Origin: Steinernema hermaphroditum
Taxonomy: Eukaryota > Nematoda > Chromadorea > Rhabditida > Steinernematidae
Direction of reading: 5' to 3'
Assembly (NCBI GenBank): GCA_030435675.1
Contig: CM059621.1
Coordinates: 3,844,001 to 3,908,000, forward strand
Length of the DNA: 64,000 bases
Shown: piece after piece, positions 45,981 through 56,917 of the stretch
Position numbering within the stretch: the first letter of the stretch is position 1
How the letters are laid out: each line of letters begins with the position of its first letter
The notes under the pieces: generated by a model
Databases searched by the model: none
What the model saw: only the letters and a program-made list of their open reading frames with translations
What the model was told of the DNA's origin: nothing
Made by a program: the position numbers and the translations under genes

Positions 45981-47049
45981 TCATATTCTACCATTGACGT
46001 AACGATCAAAACAGCGTTGATCGACAACATTAACGAAATACGACCGAATATGGCCGACGTCAATCAAATTGAAGAAGAGATAGCGTTCGTCTTTAGCAAT
46101 TTGCTTCAGGAATTTGCCGAACTCCGCCCGTTGCTTCTCGTCGGGATTGTGGAATTCGCCGTTCCACTGGCAAACCGTATATCCGGCGTTGTCCAGTTTA
46201 CCGTTCACGTAGAAATAGTCAAGCATAGCGTATTCAGCATACTCAATATCAACCAGAAATTCATCAATCACTTGGCTGTTAGGTACTTGCGCCTTATCTC
46301 GAAGGAACTCAACAAGTTCCACGTGAGAGAAGTTTTTCCAAGTATATGCGCCAGAGTTGGGGTCTGAAAGAATCGTGAAAAGTGATTTAAGCTCAGTTAG
46401 TAATTAGGTGCCTTCTTTGACCATGGTTGTTTCAACGCGCGTTTCATTTCCCACTGCAAATGGGAAGTAGTCACCAATTGGTTTGTATATCTCTTCGTTC
46501 TTAGTCGTTATCGGGTCAGCTCCTTGAAATTTACACCTGTCACCATATTTCTCTTTGAGTTGTAACTCCACAGAAACATCGTGACCAATGCCAAGAGTGA
46601 TGATGTGGCAATTGTTCAGCTAAACTAAACCTTACCCTTGAAACAAGTAGGTCTAGCACCTGGTTCAAATCAATAGGATCCATGTGATACTTGGTTTCAT
46701 CCGCATTGCGGTAGCCAAGCAGATGATCTGTGTTCAATTTTATAACACTGTTACAGTAGTCGATTGCTGAGCCGATATTGTGCCAGACCTGACCATCTTC
46801 GACCTGATACAGTGAAAGCGAGATGCATTGACTGTAGAGATGATATCGCTCGTCTTTATACTACGGGAATATGCAATTTCTAGGCTAACACCCGAGGTTT
46901 ACCGAATGCTGCTGAACTTGAGATGCTTCAGTTGTTGAACATTTTATTTCACATCCACTTCTTCCAACCAAGACGTCAATGTTAATAAATAATGTGAAGA
47001 CAGCTATCAGGACTATCACAGGAATAAGAACATTGCGGATGACAGCCAT
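45981..47049 (-). CDS. nematode FkbM-like methyltransferase (Methyltransf_21 type), type II membrane protein
   Basis: Exons on the minus strand: 46903-47049, 46636-46860, 46412-46619 and 45981-46363, giving 320 residues once a 16-nt gap (46620-46635) is removed. An N-terminal anchor helix (VLIPVIVLIAVFTLFI) leads to a lumenal stem and then the Rossmann-type domain, with the S-adenosylmethionine-loop motif TLGIGHDVSVELQL, the FQGADPI acidic strand and IGDYFPFAVGNET. The C-terminal half has WKNFSHVELVEFL, DIEYAEYAMLDYF, CQWNGEFHNP and GHIRSYFVNV, all typical of the expanded nematode family. The intron 3 donor is GC (GAAG|GCACC). Between exons 2 and 3 only GTAAGG..TTTAG remains of an intron, too short to splice by known rules, so the gene may be inactive. 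Substrates of this family are unknown. Confidence 0.78.
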
Positions 47050-47079
47050 TACCTCCAAGATATGTTTTATCTGAAGCAA

Positions 47080-47815
47080 GAACTGTTTTGAGGAACAGAT
47101 TTTTGTTCACGAGACAGCATAAGTTCCACGAATACGATATAGCAAAAGTAACACAGCTCTTGCCGATACAAAATATGCATCCCCCAGCGACTATCTAAAA
47201 GGGACAGGATTTGTTCCTTGACACCACCGCGAATGGGACGTGGTGCTAGCGTCAACAGTGCTGGTGATTGGTGCGTGGAGCATGGTGATAAGCCACGCTG
47301 TGATAGGTCAAAAGTCTTAGCCATACGAACGATGGTTCTTCATCATGATATCGGAAGGCATGTTTGCATGAACTTTTTTATAAACACACAGCCGAGATCG
47401 GCGCTTGCAACCGCTCCAACGTTGGTCCCCCCTCCGCCCACCCCTCCGCCCACGCAAACTGCGCAAGACCAATGGTACGAGCGCAATGTCGACATTGCGC
47501 CCCTGCCGAATCAGGAAGTTAACCGACTAAGTCTGTTTAATCAACGGCATTACGTCGCCTAGGACGTTTAAGTCTGTTTAGTCAACTTTAAGTCTTAGCT
47601 TCCAAGCGCAGAGGCAATTCTCTTCTCTTAATGACACAGTGAATGCAAATTACAAGAAGATGGAAAATCCTTTGAGCATTGAGTAGGCTGAAAAGTGACT
47701 GAACTTTCACCTGCTCACACCAGACGCCCTTTCAAGCCATCACACAACATTACTCCATTTTTTGTAAAACGACATCTTATTATTGTTAAACCCGTCGTTC
47801 CGACGGAAAGGAGAC
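47080..47815. other. intergenic, with a family R terminus fragment
   Basis: At 47537-47575, ATCAACGGCATTACGTCGCC resembles the family R end; short TTTAAGTCTGTTTAGTCAAC units follow. No gene recognised. Confidence 0.4.
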
Positions 47816-47818
47816 ACA

Positions 47819-48365
47819 CTACAAGCGGTAGCTAGCATTCGCATCACTCGGGTTGCTTGAATATACAGATCGGGGCACAGCATAAATATCGTCTTGATGC
47901 TTATAAGGTGCACTGGAATCAGATGTGTAATTTGGCCGGTAATGTTCGTTCGGATATCTCTGCATGGCCATGACAGCGATAACAACGGGTGAGTCGGATG
48001 AGATCGTGATATTCGTTCCCAAATGAATTGTCTTGTTGGAAGAGTTGGTTGAGCTCTTTTGTTCGGATGGTTGGGTGGGGAGTGTGGACAGATTGGTTCG
48101 GCTCGGGTGAGTCTCCGTGACGAGGGCGCTTTTAGGTTCAATAAGAACGTTGATAAAGAGAACAGCACTCAGTGCAAGGTAGAAAACACCGATGCAAATT
48201 GTTCCTGTCTAAAAGGGAAATATCACTCTTGAACAGATGTGAAGAACTTGGAGATGACTTAAGCATCTTTATTTCATAACAGATTAAAACAAAAAGGTAG
48301 CAATAACTTACCTTCACATGCATCAATCCACACAAGCAGTCCTCGTTTTTAGTCGACATCGTCAT
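47819..48365 (-). CDS. short LAPTM-like protein with a single helix
   Basis: Exons 48312-48365 and 47819-48208 on the minus strand join in phase 0 and encode 147 residues. The N-terminus DCLCGLMHVKTGTICIGVFY matches the Cys-rich lead into TM1 seen in nematode four-helix membrane proteins of the LAPTM/DUF7027 kind. Where those proteins have three more helices, this one continues with a Ser/Thr/Pro/Asn-rich stretch with several N-x-S/T sites and a Tyr-rich tail (RYPNEHYRPNYTSDSS, YAVPRSVY). That tail contains no second helix except a weak SPVVIAVMAM. It is either a shortened family member or a chimera of a LAPTM-like first exon with unrelated sequence. The role is unknown. Confidence 0.6.
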
Positions 48366-48369
48366 TGTG

Positions 48370-48830
48370 GTTGTTGGTCACGGCGCCCGATGCAATCGGG
48401 AAACAAAAAATTGTGTGTGTCTCAACAATTTTATACATGGCATGTGACGTCTTGTTTCTCAACAGCTGACTGTCTTCTTCCCTCTTCAACCAAACAAAAA
48501 CGAGTTCCTAAGGCTTGATCATTTTTTGGGGAACAATACGATTTGGTCAAAACATTCATGAGTCATATCAGTTATAAATGTTTCAATATCGCACAGACGT
48601 CACACAACGTCAATAACACTCATTTCATTTACTCTTGAATCAATTGCTTAAACCATGCATCCCACTTTGTATCTCATAATGCAGGACGAAGAGCAGTTCT
48701 GTTCCTCTCTTCCCTGATCAGTTTGATATGTTCTACCACCGCGATTCCGGCACTTTGCCGCTCCGTTGCCAACCTGGTACAATAGTCGCAGTCATCTCTG
48801 AAAGCGCTGTCAGCGTTAAAAACAGAATAT
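48370..48830. other. intergenic, nothing recognised
   Basis: Promoter side of the LAPTM-like gene; nothing else supported. Confidence 0.45.
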
Positions 48831-48835
48831 AACTA

Positions 48836-49114
48836 GTAGTTGTGAGTGTTCCGGCTTCCAGAGAGAATTGGGACATCTGAAAGCCGTAGTCTCAATACCG
48901 CTGGCAATAAGATATCTGACGCTCGGCTCCGCGAGAAGTCATCTTGAACGTCGGCGACGCTCTGGGGACGCAACCATCGTCCAAGATGCATCTTCCGGAG
49001 CAAGAACCTTTCTCTTGAAAGCAGAAAAGACCAAACGTCCCTAACTGACAAGGGAACTGAGAAAACATATCTTGCAGGAGGGCTTTCCGATGTTGCTGTC
49101 TTTGATCGAGCTGA
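48836..49114 (-). repeat. family R repeat copy, interrupted by a transposon
   Basis: On the minus strand it matches the copy at 59843: the GACGCAAC..GCGTCGG..GATGAC block and the GTCCCAATTCTCTCTGGAAG block. It stops at the 8-bp target duplication of the DNA transposon at 49123, consistent with insertion into this copy. Confidence 0.5.
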
Positions 49115-49122
49115 GGATTGGC

Positions 49123-50046
49123 GGCTCTATTAGCGAATAGCGGCCAAAAGTATTTTTGGACGGCCAAAAGTCGGAATAGCGGCCAAAAGTATTTTTCAAC
49201 GGCCAAAAGTATTTTTGGACGGCCAAAAGTCGGAATAGCGGCCAAAAGTATTTTTCAACGGCCAAAAGTATTTTATCACAATTTTATCACCAACAGAACA
49301 TGAAATGTTCAATAGTCATCCTCTTCGGGTTCTTCTTCGGGCTCCTCTTCGGTGCATTTTTTGTTGACGGAGATGTTGGTTTTTTTTGCTCTCGGCGGCG
49401 GGCGTTATCGGGGTCGAAATGGTGGTTACATAAGCTAACTGGAGCTGCCTCACTCACATCCAACATGGAGACGCTGCTCCATCCCGATCGTCTCAAGCCG
49501 AAGAAGGAGTCCTCAAAGATCTTCTTGTGTTCTTTTCTGTTCATCTCTGTTCTGTTCATCTTCTGTTGTTCTATCGTTGTTCTTCAAGCCAGAACAGATG
49601 AACAGACGAACAACAAAACGTAAGACTTTATCCTTCTTTATCCCGCAATTAAGTTTTCTTAAGTCTAAGAATCCTGAACCGAAATCGTCGCCAGCGGCCC
49701 CCTACTGGCGATAGTAGACTTAGTGAGACGGTTAGCGAGACCGGTTTTCTCCTAAGGCTTAGGCCGATATCTTCGGCGCAGCTCAACGAAATTCTGGGGG
49801 ACAATACGATAGAATCCGTACGCGAAAAACTACGGTTTCTGGCCTTCCATGGACTGCTCGTCAATCAACCACAATGTACCAAGGGGACGTGCGCTTCTGG
49901 GAAGATCCGCCTTCATAAGGCTAAGGACGCCGTCGATGGATTCCAAGTGGGCCGAAAAACTTTTGGCTTTAAAAAATTACTTTTGGCCGCTATTCCGACA
50001 TTTGGCCGTTGAAAAATACTTTTGGCCGCTATTCGCTAATAGAGCC
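49123..50046. mobile_element. DNA transposon with long terminal inverted repeats and 8-bp target duplication
   Basis: The ends are inverted copies of GGCTCTATTAGCGAATAGCG followed by GCCAAAAGTATTTTT. The flanks are perfect direct repeats GGATTGGC at 49115-49122 and 50047-50054. Subterminal tandem units of about 59 bases containing CGGCCAAAAGT fill 49141-49275 and recur in reduced form at the right. An 8-bp target duplication is typical of the hAT, P and Merlin groups. The 924-base length is too short for a full transposase gene. Confidence 0.82.
49287..49559 (-). pseudogene. possible THAP-like transposase remnant inside the transposon
   Basis: A 90-codon frame with SGWSSVSML, then SLCNHHFDPDNA, then a Lys/Pro-rich tail. 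The C-x2-H-F pattern after a Trp resembles the second half of a THAP zinc finger, the domain at the N-terminus of P-element transposases. The first Cys pair was not found, so this is tentative. Confidence 0.3.
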
Positions 50047-50059
50047 GGATTGGCAATCC

Positions 50060-51035
50060 GGCGACCAGAAACAAGTAAAACTAACGAAGACGAAAAAAAG
50101 GCTGCGAGCGGATACTACCCGACACTTCGATCATGAAAGCAAAATGAGTTAGCAAAGTTTATAATCATGTGAACGTAAATTGCGTGTTTACACACTCAGT
50201 TGCGGATATAACCAGTCGAGCTCTTTGGGTTGAGTTTCTACGCCCAACTGTGCACCAATTTTAACTTCGACCTCAAGCAGGCACTTTGGAGGGTCTCTTG
50301 CAAGTCGCAAAGTTCTAAGCTTGAGTGGGATTTCTGTTTTCGTTTTGTGTAGTTACGCAGCATCGTACATCAGCTCCAACCAATGGGTTGATATTAAAGC
50401 CATTTGGTTCGGACGCAGCAATCTTGCCACCTGCAGTTCAAAAGGACAACATCGTTGATTGAAAAAGGGATGAATTTTGACCTGTTTTCAAAGCGTCACT
50501 TTCAGTTTTATTGCAGCTGCTCTGGCGTTGGCTGTTACATCACATTATTCAATTTTACCTGCGTCTGATTGTGAATAAGCATATTTCGCTTAATAAGATC
50601 CACAACAGCATCGTTAGTGCTAGTCTCAGCGAAATAAGATGTGTTCTAATTTCTTCGCTCGCTTTTTGAAATGATCAACCTTTCTTTTTGAAAACAATGA
50701 ATATTATATTGTAGCTAAATGTCGTTTAGGTTCAGGCTACCTATAAAGGCACTGGCATACTACAGTTTGTAAGAACAATTTTATTTTTCTTCCATCTCAC
50801 ATGATGGCGGGATACCATTCAATATTTATCGCGGTTCCGGAGTGCATGCACTGCGTAGTATGTGTGTTCAGGCGCTGTTGTGGTGTGATGCTCTCTATTC
50901 CACTTTTCCTCTGACGTACGTTAAGTATAGTATGAGTAGCAGAGAAAACAGGTTTAATCGCCTTACGACGGGGCGTTAGTGCTTCGATACTTATTCATTT
51001 ATTTCATTAATTGCTCAAAATCGGTTTAGTAGGTA
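50060..51035. other. intergenic, nothing recognised
   Basis: AT-rich sequence between the transposon and the next family R copy. No supported features. Confidence 0.5.
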
Positions 51036-51039
51036 TTGA

Positions 51040-51524
51040 CGGTCTTTCATTTTCGTCGGTGCCATCAGTTGGGTTACCCCTGGCCATACATAAAATACAT
51101 ACGCACAAACACTCAGAGATTCGTCGGTTGAGCGGTCGTTTTCGGTTACTGTTGCTGGCGGAAAGATCGTCCCAGATCCCAGAAAGCCTGCGACACCAGG
51201 GAGCCGTAGTTCCAACATCTTGCCAAGAGACTGCCACTACCGTCCGACCACCTGCGTAGCTACGAGAACCTCGCTGAATTTCCGTATTAAGATCGCTCTT
51301 CTGTTCTTTCGCTCCGCTCCAACGTGTGCACCTCTACAGAAATCACTATTCGCCTTTTCACCACGGATACAAACTGGCGAGATCACCGTCCCCGATTCAG
51401 ATTCAGATACCCTATCCTGCACCTCAGCCAGAAGAAGACCGGCGACTGCGGCGTGATACTGTGCCTTGCTGTGCGCATAAGACGTCCTTCAACGACATAA
51501 TGTCATTGATTCGGGAGCATAAAT
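51040..51524 (-). repeat. family R repeat copy, nearly full length
   Basis: Reverse orientation relative to the copy at 54812. It shares CCAGGGAGCCGTAGTTCCA, the GAGCGGTCGTTTTCGG block and the terminus CATTGATTCGGGAGCATAAA. Confidence 0.7.
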
Positions 51525-51529
51525 GGTAA

Positions 51530-52145
51530 CAATAGTACAATGGAGGTGTTGATTGTTGGCATCGACCACTTGACTATTTTTATTGTCCAATCTTATTAGA
51601 CTCTCCTTTTATTTACTTCGGGGCATGGATCTAGTAGTTGCTGTTCGTTGTTTTCTGCTGAACGATCACAACTGTGCGCGATTTCGCGCCTTTTTTGACG
51701 CTAAGGGCCAGGCAGTCAGGTTCGGTTCCCCTACTGGCTGTTATTTTGCGGGGGCGTCTGGGCTGTGTGCACGGAAAAACACATAAAAATAGACCAGTGG
51801 GTTCTCCATCCATATAAAGGATCTATCGCAATGTATTCAGCATTCAAAATAAAACAACTTTTCGTAGTTAGAATGTGAGCTTTGTACGCACTTTTGAGCT
51901 GGAAAATATTTTCATCCAATTGTTGCCATCTTTGTTTCATTTAAAATATTATTTTAATGTAATTACCGCTCTGACTCACGCGAGTCTTGACTCAGCTGTT
52001 TCATTTTGAGAGTAATAATTTGCGAGAAGTTAACGAACAAACAACGGTGTAAACTAATTATTGAAATCTTTGTATTATGTAAAGCTTGTATTATAGAACT
52101 TTCGATTTATAGAGTTGCCCAACATTAGTCACTTTGCCGTTATCC
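51530..52145. other. intergenic, nothing recognised
   Basis: Presumed promoter side of the srt-like gene. No distinct element seen. Confidence 0.45.
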
Positions 52146-52151
52146 CTTAGC

Positions 52152-53286
52152 ATGGACGATGAGCTGCACCTGGTGGCTGGTATACTGTTCACTACTGTGG
52201 GATTGATTGGCCCTCCATTGTACGCAAGGATCATTTATGTAAGCTACCTTTTTAGCATGCCAACGATATTTTTTAAAATGCCCTCGAAGTTGGAGCCAAC
52301 CAGGACTTCATTCAGATTACCAGTATCGTCTCAAAATTAGTGTCTTATTAAAGTCACATAATATATATCCTACAACTTTGTACTATTCTTAGATCTTCTT
52401 GACGAGACCCTTCTTCAACCGAGTGGAATGCTACCGTATAATGATTCAAATCGGCATCGTCCAACTCATGACCACACCGGGGACGATTCTTTCTGGCTTC
52501 ACCCACCTGTTCAAGGATAATCTCTGGAACCTGAACTCTGCTGCCATCAAAGTGCTCTCCGCGTCCGTTCGAGTCGAGCTTCTCCTTACTTTCGTTCTCG
52601 CTTGGAACAGACTGCAAGTGATCTGCGGTCTCCGATATCCAGCTGTTTTACTTAAGGTGCGTCATTCTTTTGTTACTTAACTGACGTCAACATGATTAAG
52701 GTTATATTGGGTATAAGCTACCTCTATGGAGCGCTTTATCTCGCCGCTTTATTCACCCCATACTGCAATCTTATCTACAATGTAGAAACTATAGCATCGC
52801 GATTTGATGTCACGAAGCCATATACATATATTTTGGCCAAGATGAGCTCCATCGTGGGGATGACCGCGATGTGTGCGAGCTTGCTCTGTTACACCGTTGT
52901 CGTAGCACATCTCGTATACAAACAAGCTAAAATAGGAAAGATTAGAAGTCTGAAAGGCGAGAAGACGGTACTCATCTATGCTGTGATTCGTTTCGCCTGT
53001 GATATGTTCCACATGATCGTCTACAGCTTCGTCTCGTTTCCGCCCGTCAGCTGGATTGGATTATTTACTGCAATGACCTCTGTCACAAACAATTTATTAA
53101 TTGCTCCAGCACTTTACCTCTCTCTTTATAGGTTGGTCTATATGTTGAATTATAAGCATTTATTGTACTTCTAGGAACATACGAACGGAATTTCTGAACT
53201 TCAAGGGCACCGCTGTGGTTACAGCAATCGCATCAACGGCAGAACATGCAAACGTTAGGGTCAGAAAGTACGGTGATCGTGTTTAA
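52152..53286 (+). CDS. srt-like serpentine chemoreceptor, intact copy
   Basis: Exons 52152-52238, 52393-52656, 52701-53131 and 53175-53286; phases close to 297 residues. TM1 begins LVAGILFTTVGLIGPPLYARIIY, split by intron 1. TM2 starts at VECYRIMIQIGIVQLM, with the CYxxM pattern of srt receptors. TM3 ends in the LAWNRLQVI motif. Later segments carry FTPYCNLIYNVETI, MTAMCASLLCYTVVV, YAVIRFACDMFHMIVYSF and NNLLIAPALYLSLYRNIR at the TM7 end. It is predicted to sit in the ciliary plasma membrane of sensory neurons. It pairs with an inverted, disabled copy at 56.9-58.0 kb, with identical lengths for exons 1 and 2 (87 and 264 nt). Confidence 0.87.
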
Positions 53287-53289
53287 CAT

Positions 53290-54808
53290 TTCCATGAACT
53301 GTGTATAACTGTGATCTCATTGACCTCATGTATTTGACTGTATATAAATCGCTTTTTTCCCGGATTCTTTCTTTGCAATGTTCACCATCTTCTCAACTAT
53401 GACGATTAGCTAATGAATGAACACACGTTTGTGTCCGTCATAAAGTGAAGCGTCAAAGATATGCAAAATGGTATCACCACCTTGTGTAGTTTTGGGGTAG
53501 TTCCAAAACGTTGAACAAAGAATCAGGTCACAAAATCGCTGCAATTATGTTATGCAAACCAGAGAAATCAAGTAAGGAAGAGGTGACCCACAAAGTGACA
53601 AAAAATACGACCCCGCTAGACCTATGTTTTCGTGTTGACCTCTGATACAGCTCCTTGCCCTAAGCAGCATTCCAGCAATCAACAACCATTATCAAACTTC
53701 GTTTTACCTCTGACTCAAGTCGCCGTCAACCGTCAACCGGTTGATCGGTTGAGTCGGCTGGCCAACCGATTGATGCGGCTAAACAGCCCAGCTGCTGCCC
53801 ATCTCTGTGCATGAGTGCTTCACGTCCGACTGTCCAGAACATTTATTTTGTTAGGCTTGTGCCTATCATTACGACGGATGGTACTGTACATGGACTTACA
53901 CACTGAACCACAGAATATGTTCACATATTGTGAGAATATTAGTTATTCTTTTGTTTTACGTGCTGTGCGGGATGATCATAAATGTTCCACCACGGAGACA
54001 CCCCAAGAATCGGCTGTTTAAGTAGTATGGAACTCATCGGAACACCGCTTAAAGCCCTGGTGCTTTGCAGCACTGGTGTGGTTGTTGTGGTTGTTGTCGG
54101 GCGCTCGGTCCGTCTCCTCAGTTTATGTCTATCTGAAAGGCATATATTTGACAGATGGGCTAGCGAAGCAGGGCCTACGCTGTCTGATATGCATAAGCGA
54201 GAATCCCCAGATATACGCTTCGGCAGGGAGCAGGAGAATCCAGCATAAAACTGATGCAAAGAAGGGAGATAGCCGCACCATTGCACTAATTCTATATGAA
54301 CAACTGTTTTGCTCAGTTTTTGCACAGTCGATCACTTCCCACCTTTTGTATTCTTGATTGTTTTGGGAGGAACGTACCACATGGCTTGTGAATTCAGAAT
54401 ACATTCTGTTCAATTGGCTGTGTCACCATTTAGAGAAAACAGACACAACACGAAAATCGTGTCCTGGTCTTCGACCATGTCCTCGTTATCCAACGATTGG
54501 AATTTCTGGTAGTGTTGCGAAACTTATAAAATGAGAAATGCTTATAATATCGATGCATATTGGGTTCGAAGATTGCCAATGTCCGGAAATTCAACTCATA
54601 TTCAATGGGAATGTTATCGTAATACTAGTCCCAACAGAGTAATATGTACATTTCTTTGCGAAGCTGCTCATTATAAAAAGCTACAATAGACAGTGTGTAA
54701 TGAGTACTTGTGGATATCAAGCACAACAAGAGAAACCGTTAATATACGGCAACATCTCTGAAGGTCAAAACAGCGTAAGCGGTTCGGGGTGAAAAACTAC
54801 GAGTTTAC
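53290..54808. other. intergenic with a low-grade repeat patch
   Basis: No gene recognised. A patch at about 53700-53800 is built of CAACCGG/GTTGAGTCGGCTGG motifs like those near 13.8 and 21.7 kb. 54050-54100 has a short GTGGTTGTTGTGG-rich stretch. Confidence 0.45.
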
Positions 54809-54811
54809 GAG

Positions 54812-55286
54812 TTTATCTTCTCGCATCGAAGGCTTATATCTTGCGAGACGTCATATATGCACAAAAAGGCACTAATCACACCGTAGTCGCTGATTTTCCT
54901 CTGGCTTCGGCTGGAGATGGCATCCGAGAAGAACGATCAGTGGTCCCATTAGTATGCGCGGGCGTTGAAGTGGCGAAGAGCTTGAATCAAGTCGCAGCGG
55001 ACGGAGCGGGATCCCATCTTCAGTTGGCAGCGCAGACGTCGGAGTTGCAACGCTTCTTCGGCTTCTCTGGCGGCGTGGGTGGAGTCGGGCGGTTGTGACG
55101 GTCTTCTTGGCAAGACGGTGGAACTACGGCTTCCTGGTGTTCCAGGCCTTCTGGGAGCCGGGGTGATCATTGCGTCCGCAATGACAATCGAGAACGACCT
55201 CTTACTCAACTCATTCGCCTCAGACAGCCTCAGAGAGAGAGCGAGTGGACGACCCGACCTCGCTGGGGACACAAATGAAAGACCCG
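54812..55286 (+). repeat. family R repeat copy, nearly full length
   Basis: Reference copy for the family. It starts TTTATCTTCTCGCATCGAAG and contains GGTGGAACTACGGCTTCCTG and the terminal GAGAGAGAGCGAGTGGACGA block. It is markedly GC-rich against the flanks. Confidence 0.75.
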
Positions 55287-55289
55287 TGA

Positions 55290-56300
55290 AAAACTAATGG
55301 ATATGAAAAACAAGTCTAGTTTAGAGGTAGCAGTGCAGAGCACCCAGTTTTCTATTTTGCACTTCATTTGTTTTAGCCGTCATCCTTCTTCACACGAGTG
55401 ATTTGCTGTCAATGCCCTCCGAAATGAGCGCTGAAATTTTTAGTTTTCTTTCCTTCAGATATCGCAAAGAGCATTAGCGGCGAAGACCGTTTGGCTAGGT
55501 TCTACATGGCAATCTTCTGAAGTGTCGATCCAAAATCGAACTAAAACTCTATTAGAACTGGCCAATTTTTTATATGGTTTTGCGAAAATGAATACAAATT
55601 CAGTAAGCTACTCGTCGTGAAGTGTCCCAACACGAAGAGTGGATTGCAAAAATTTAATCCTTCGTCAGCAGATTACCGATTATGGCTGCAGGTCATCTTC
55701 TTCTTCATTGGCGCCAGAGTAGAACGTTGGTTTTGCTCTTATTGGTTTCGGCGGGTATCGGAGAGGCAAAATGTTCATTCCAGTTGAGGAGCGGCATTCG
55801 AGCATAGCGAACAGCCTTCTTCGGCTCAAACGTCCATGTTGCAGAGCATCTTGGGTGGTTTCCGCGGATAAGACCGATGTACCCCTTACACCCTTACATG
55901 CTCCTCGTCCCCCTACAAATCAACATCGGTTTATATGATCTTATCAGAGCATTTGACAATTAAGCCATCAGATACTGGTATAAAGAGGTACCGTCCTCCA
56001 CTCGCATCTGAGCTCTCAGCGCCCTGCGTTCTTTTCTCCTGTGTGAAAATATCTGGGTCCAACATACGACCTAAACGTTATTTTCGGATGCAGAACAACC
56101 TCATCCGGCTTCAGGACGATATGGATCATTTGGTAAGTGGCCAATATACACCGACAGAACGAACGGTGAGCGTCTTTTTTTCGAGCAATATATACCACGC
56201 AAGCTCAAGACAATATCTAAATTACCACTTAGCCACGCCTTCGTTTCAAGATGATACATGCCTTTCATAAAAGAAACTTGAGTAAATCTACTTAGTTCAC
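55290..56300. other. intergenic, nothing recognised
   Basis: No gene or element identified, although 55680-55800 has a slightly raised GC content. Confidence 0.4.
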
Positions 56301-56305
56301 ATTGA

Positions 56306-56640
56306 TATTCTCGAAAACACCCTATTTCCGGCGGAAAGACACGTGCTTAGATGGAAACAGCGTGGCCGTCAACGGGAAACAAGGAAATCCACACAGTTAA
56401 AAGAAGTGGTGCTTGCGTCAATGGATTGTCAACAACAATGGTCAGCCAAATTGAGTAGTTCACCGGATTCGCAGAATTTGACGGCAAGATGTTCTTGGTC
56501 CATATTGGCCTACACTCGCAGAAGGTCATCGTTGATTTCGATCTGTGGGCGGACCAGTGCAATCCAACTGCAATACCCAATCATGGTCTGAGAAGTGTTT
56601 TGCAGCCCAACAGTTCACAAGGTTCACCAGGATCTCTTAT
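56306..56640 (-). mobile_element. mariner-type transposon remnant
   Basis: The minus-strand frame 56347-56580 reads a decayed transposase C-terminal region (NILPSNSANPVNYSIW, matching the usual WPPNSPDLNPLDYSIW block with the catalytic Asp lost). An end-like CTCGAAAACACCCTA lies at about 56309-56323. The other end was not found and stops and frameshifts are present. Confidence 0.5.
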
Positions 56641-56917
56641 TGGTATACGTGAGAATCCAATTTGAGTCTTTTTTGACGAAAACCGTGACCCACAGCTGGC
56701 ATATATTAGTGGACGTTAACTCGAAACGCCCACACATCAACAGCTGTCGTATTTTTCGCATTTTATGTCGATTCGTAAGCAGCGAACACGTGATGCGTGA
56801 CTCTGCTTCGGTAGGCAGCACTTGCTAAGCTTCTCTTTGAATCGAAATCTTATTTATCGATATGCAACACAGTTAGAAGCTGGTGACAGATTTGCAGTGG
56901 ACACCATACGTAACCGT

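Noticed and set aside
54949..55272. 107-codon frame in a family R copy, similar to one at 63163-63426
   Set aside because: Similarity follows nucleotide identity of the repeat. The frames are broken in other copies, so it is noted under the repeat family and not called a gene.
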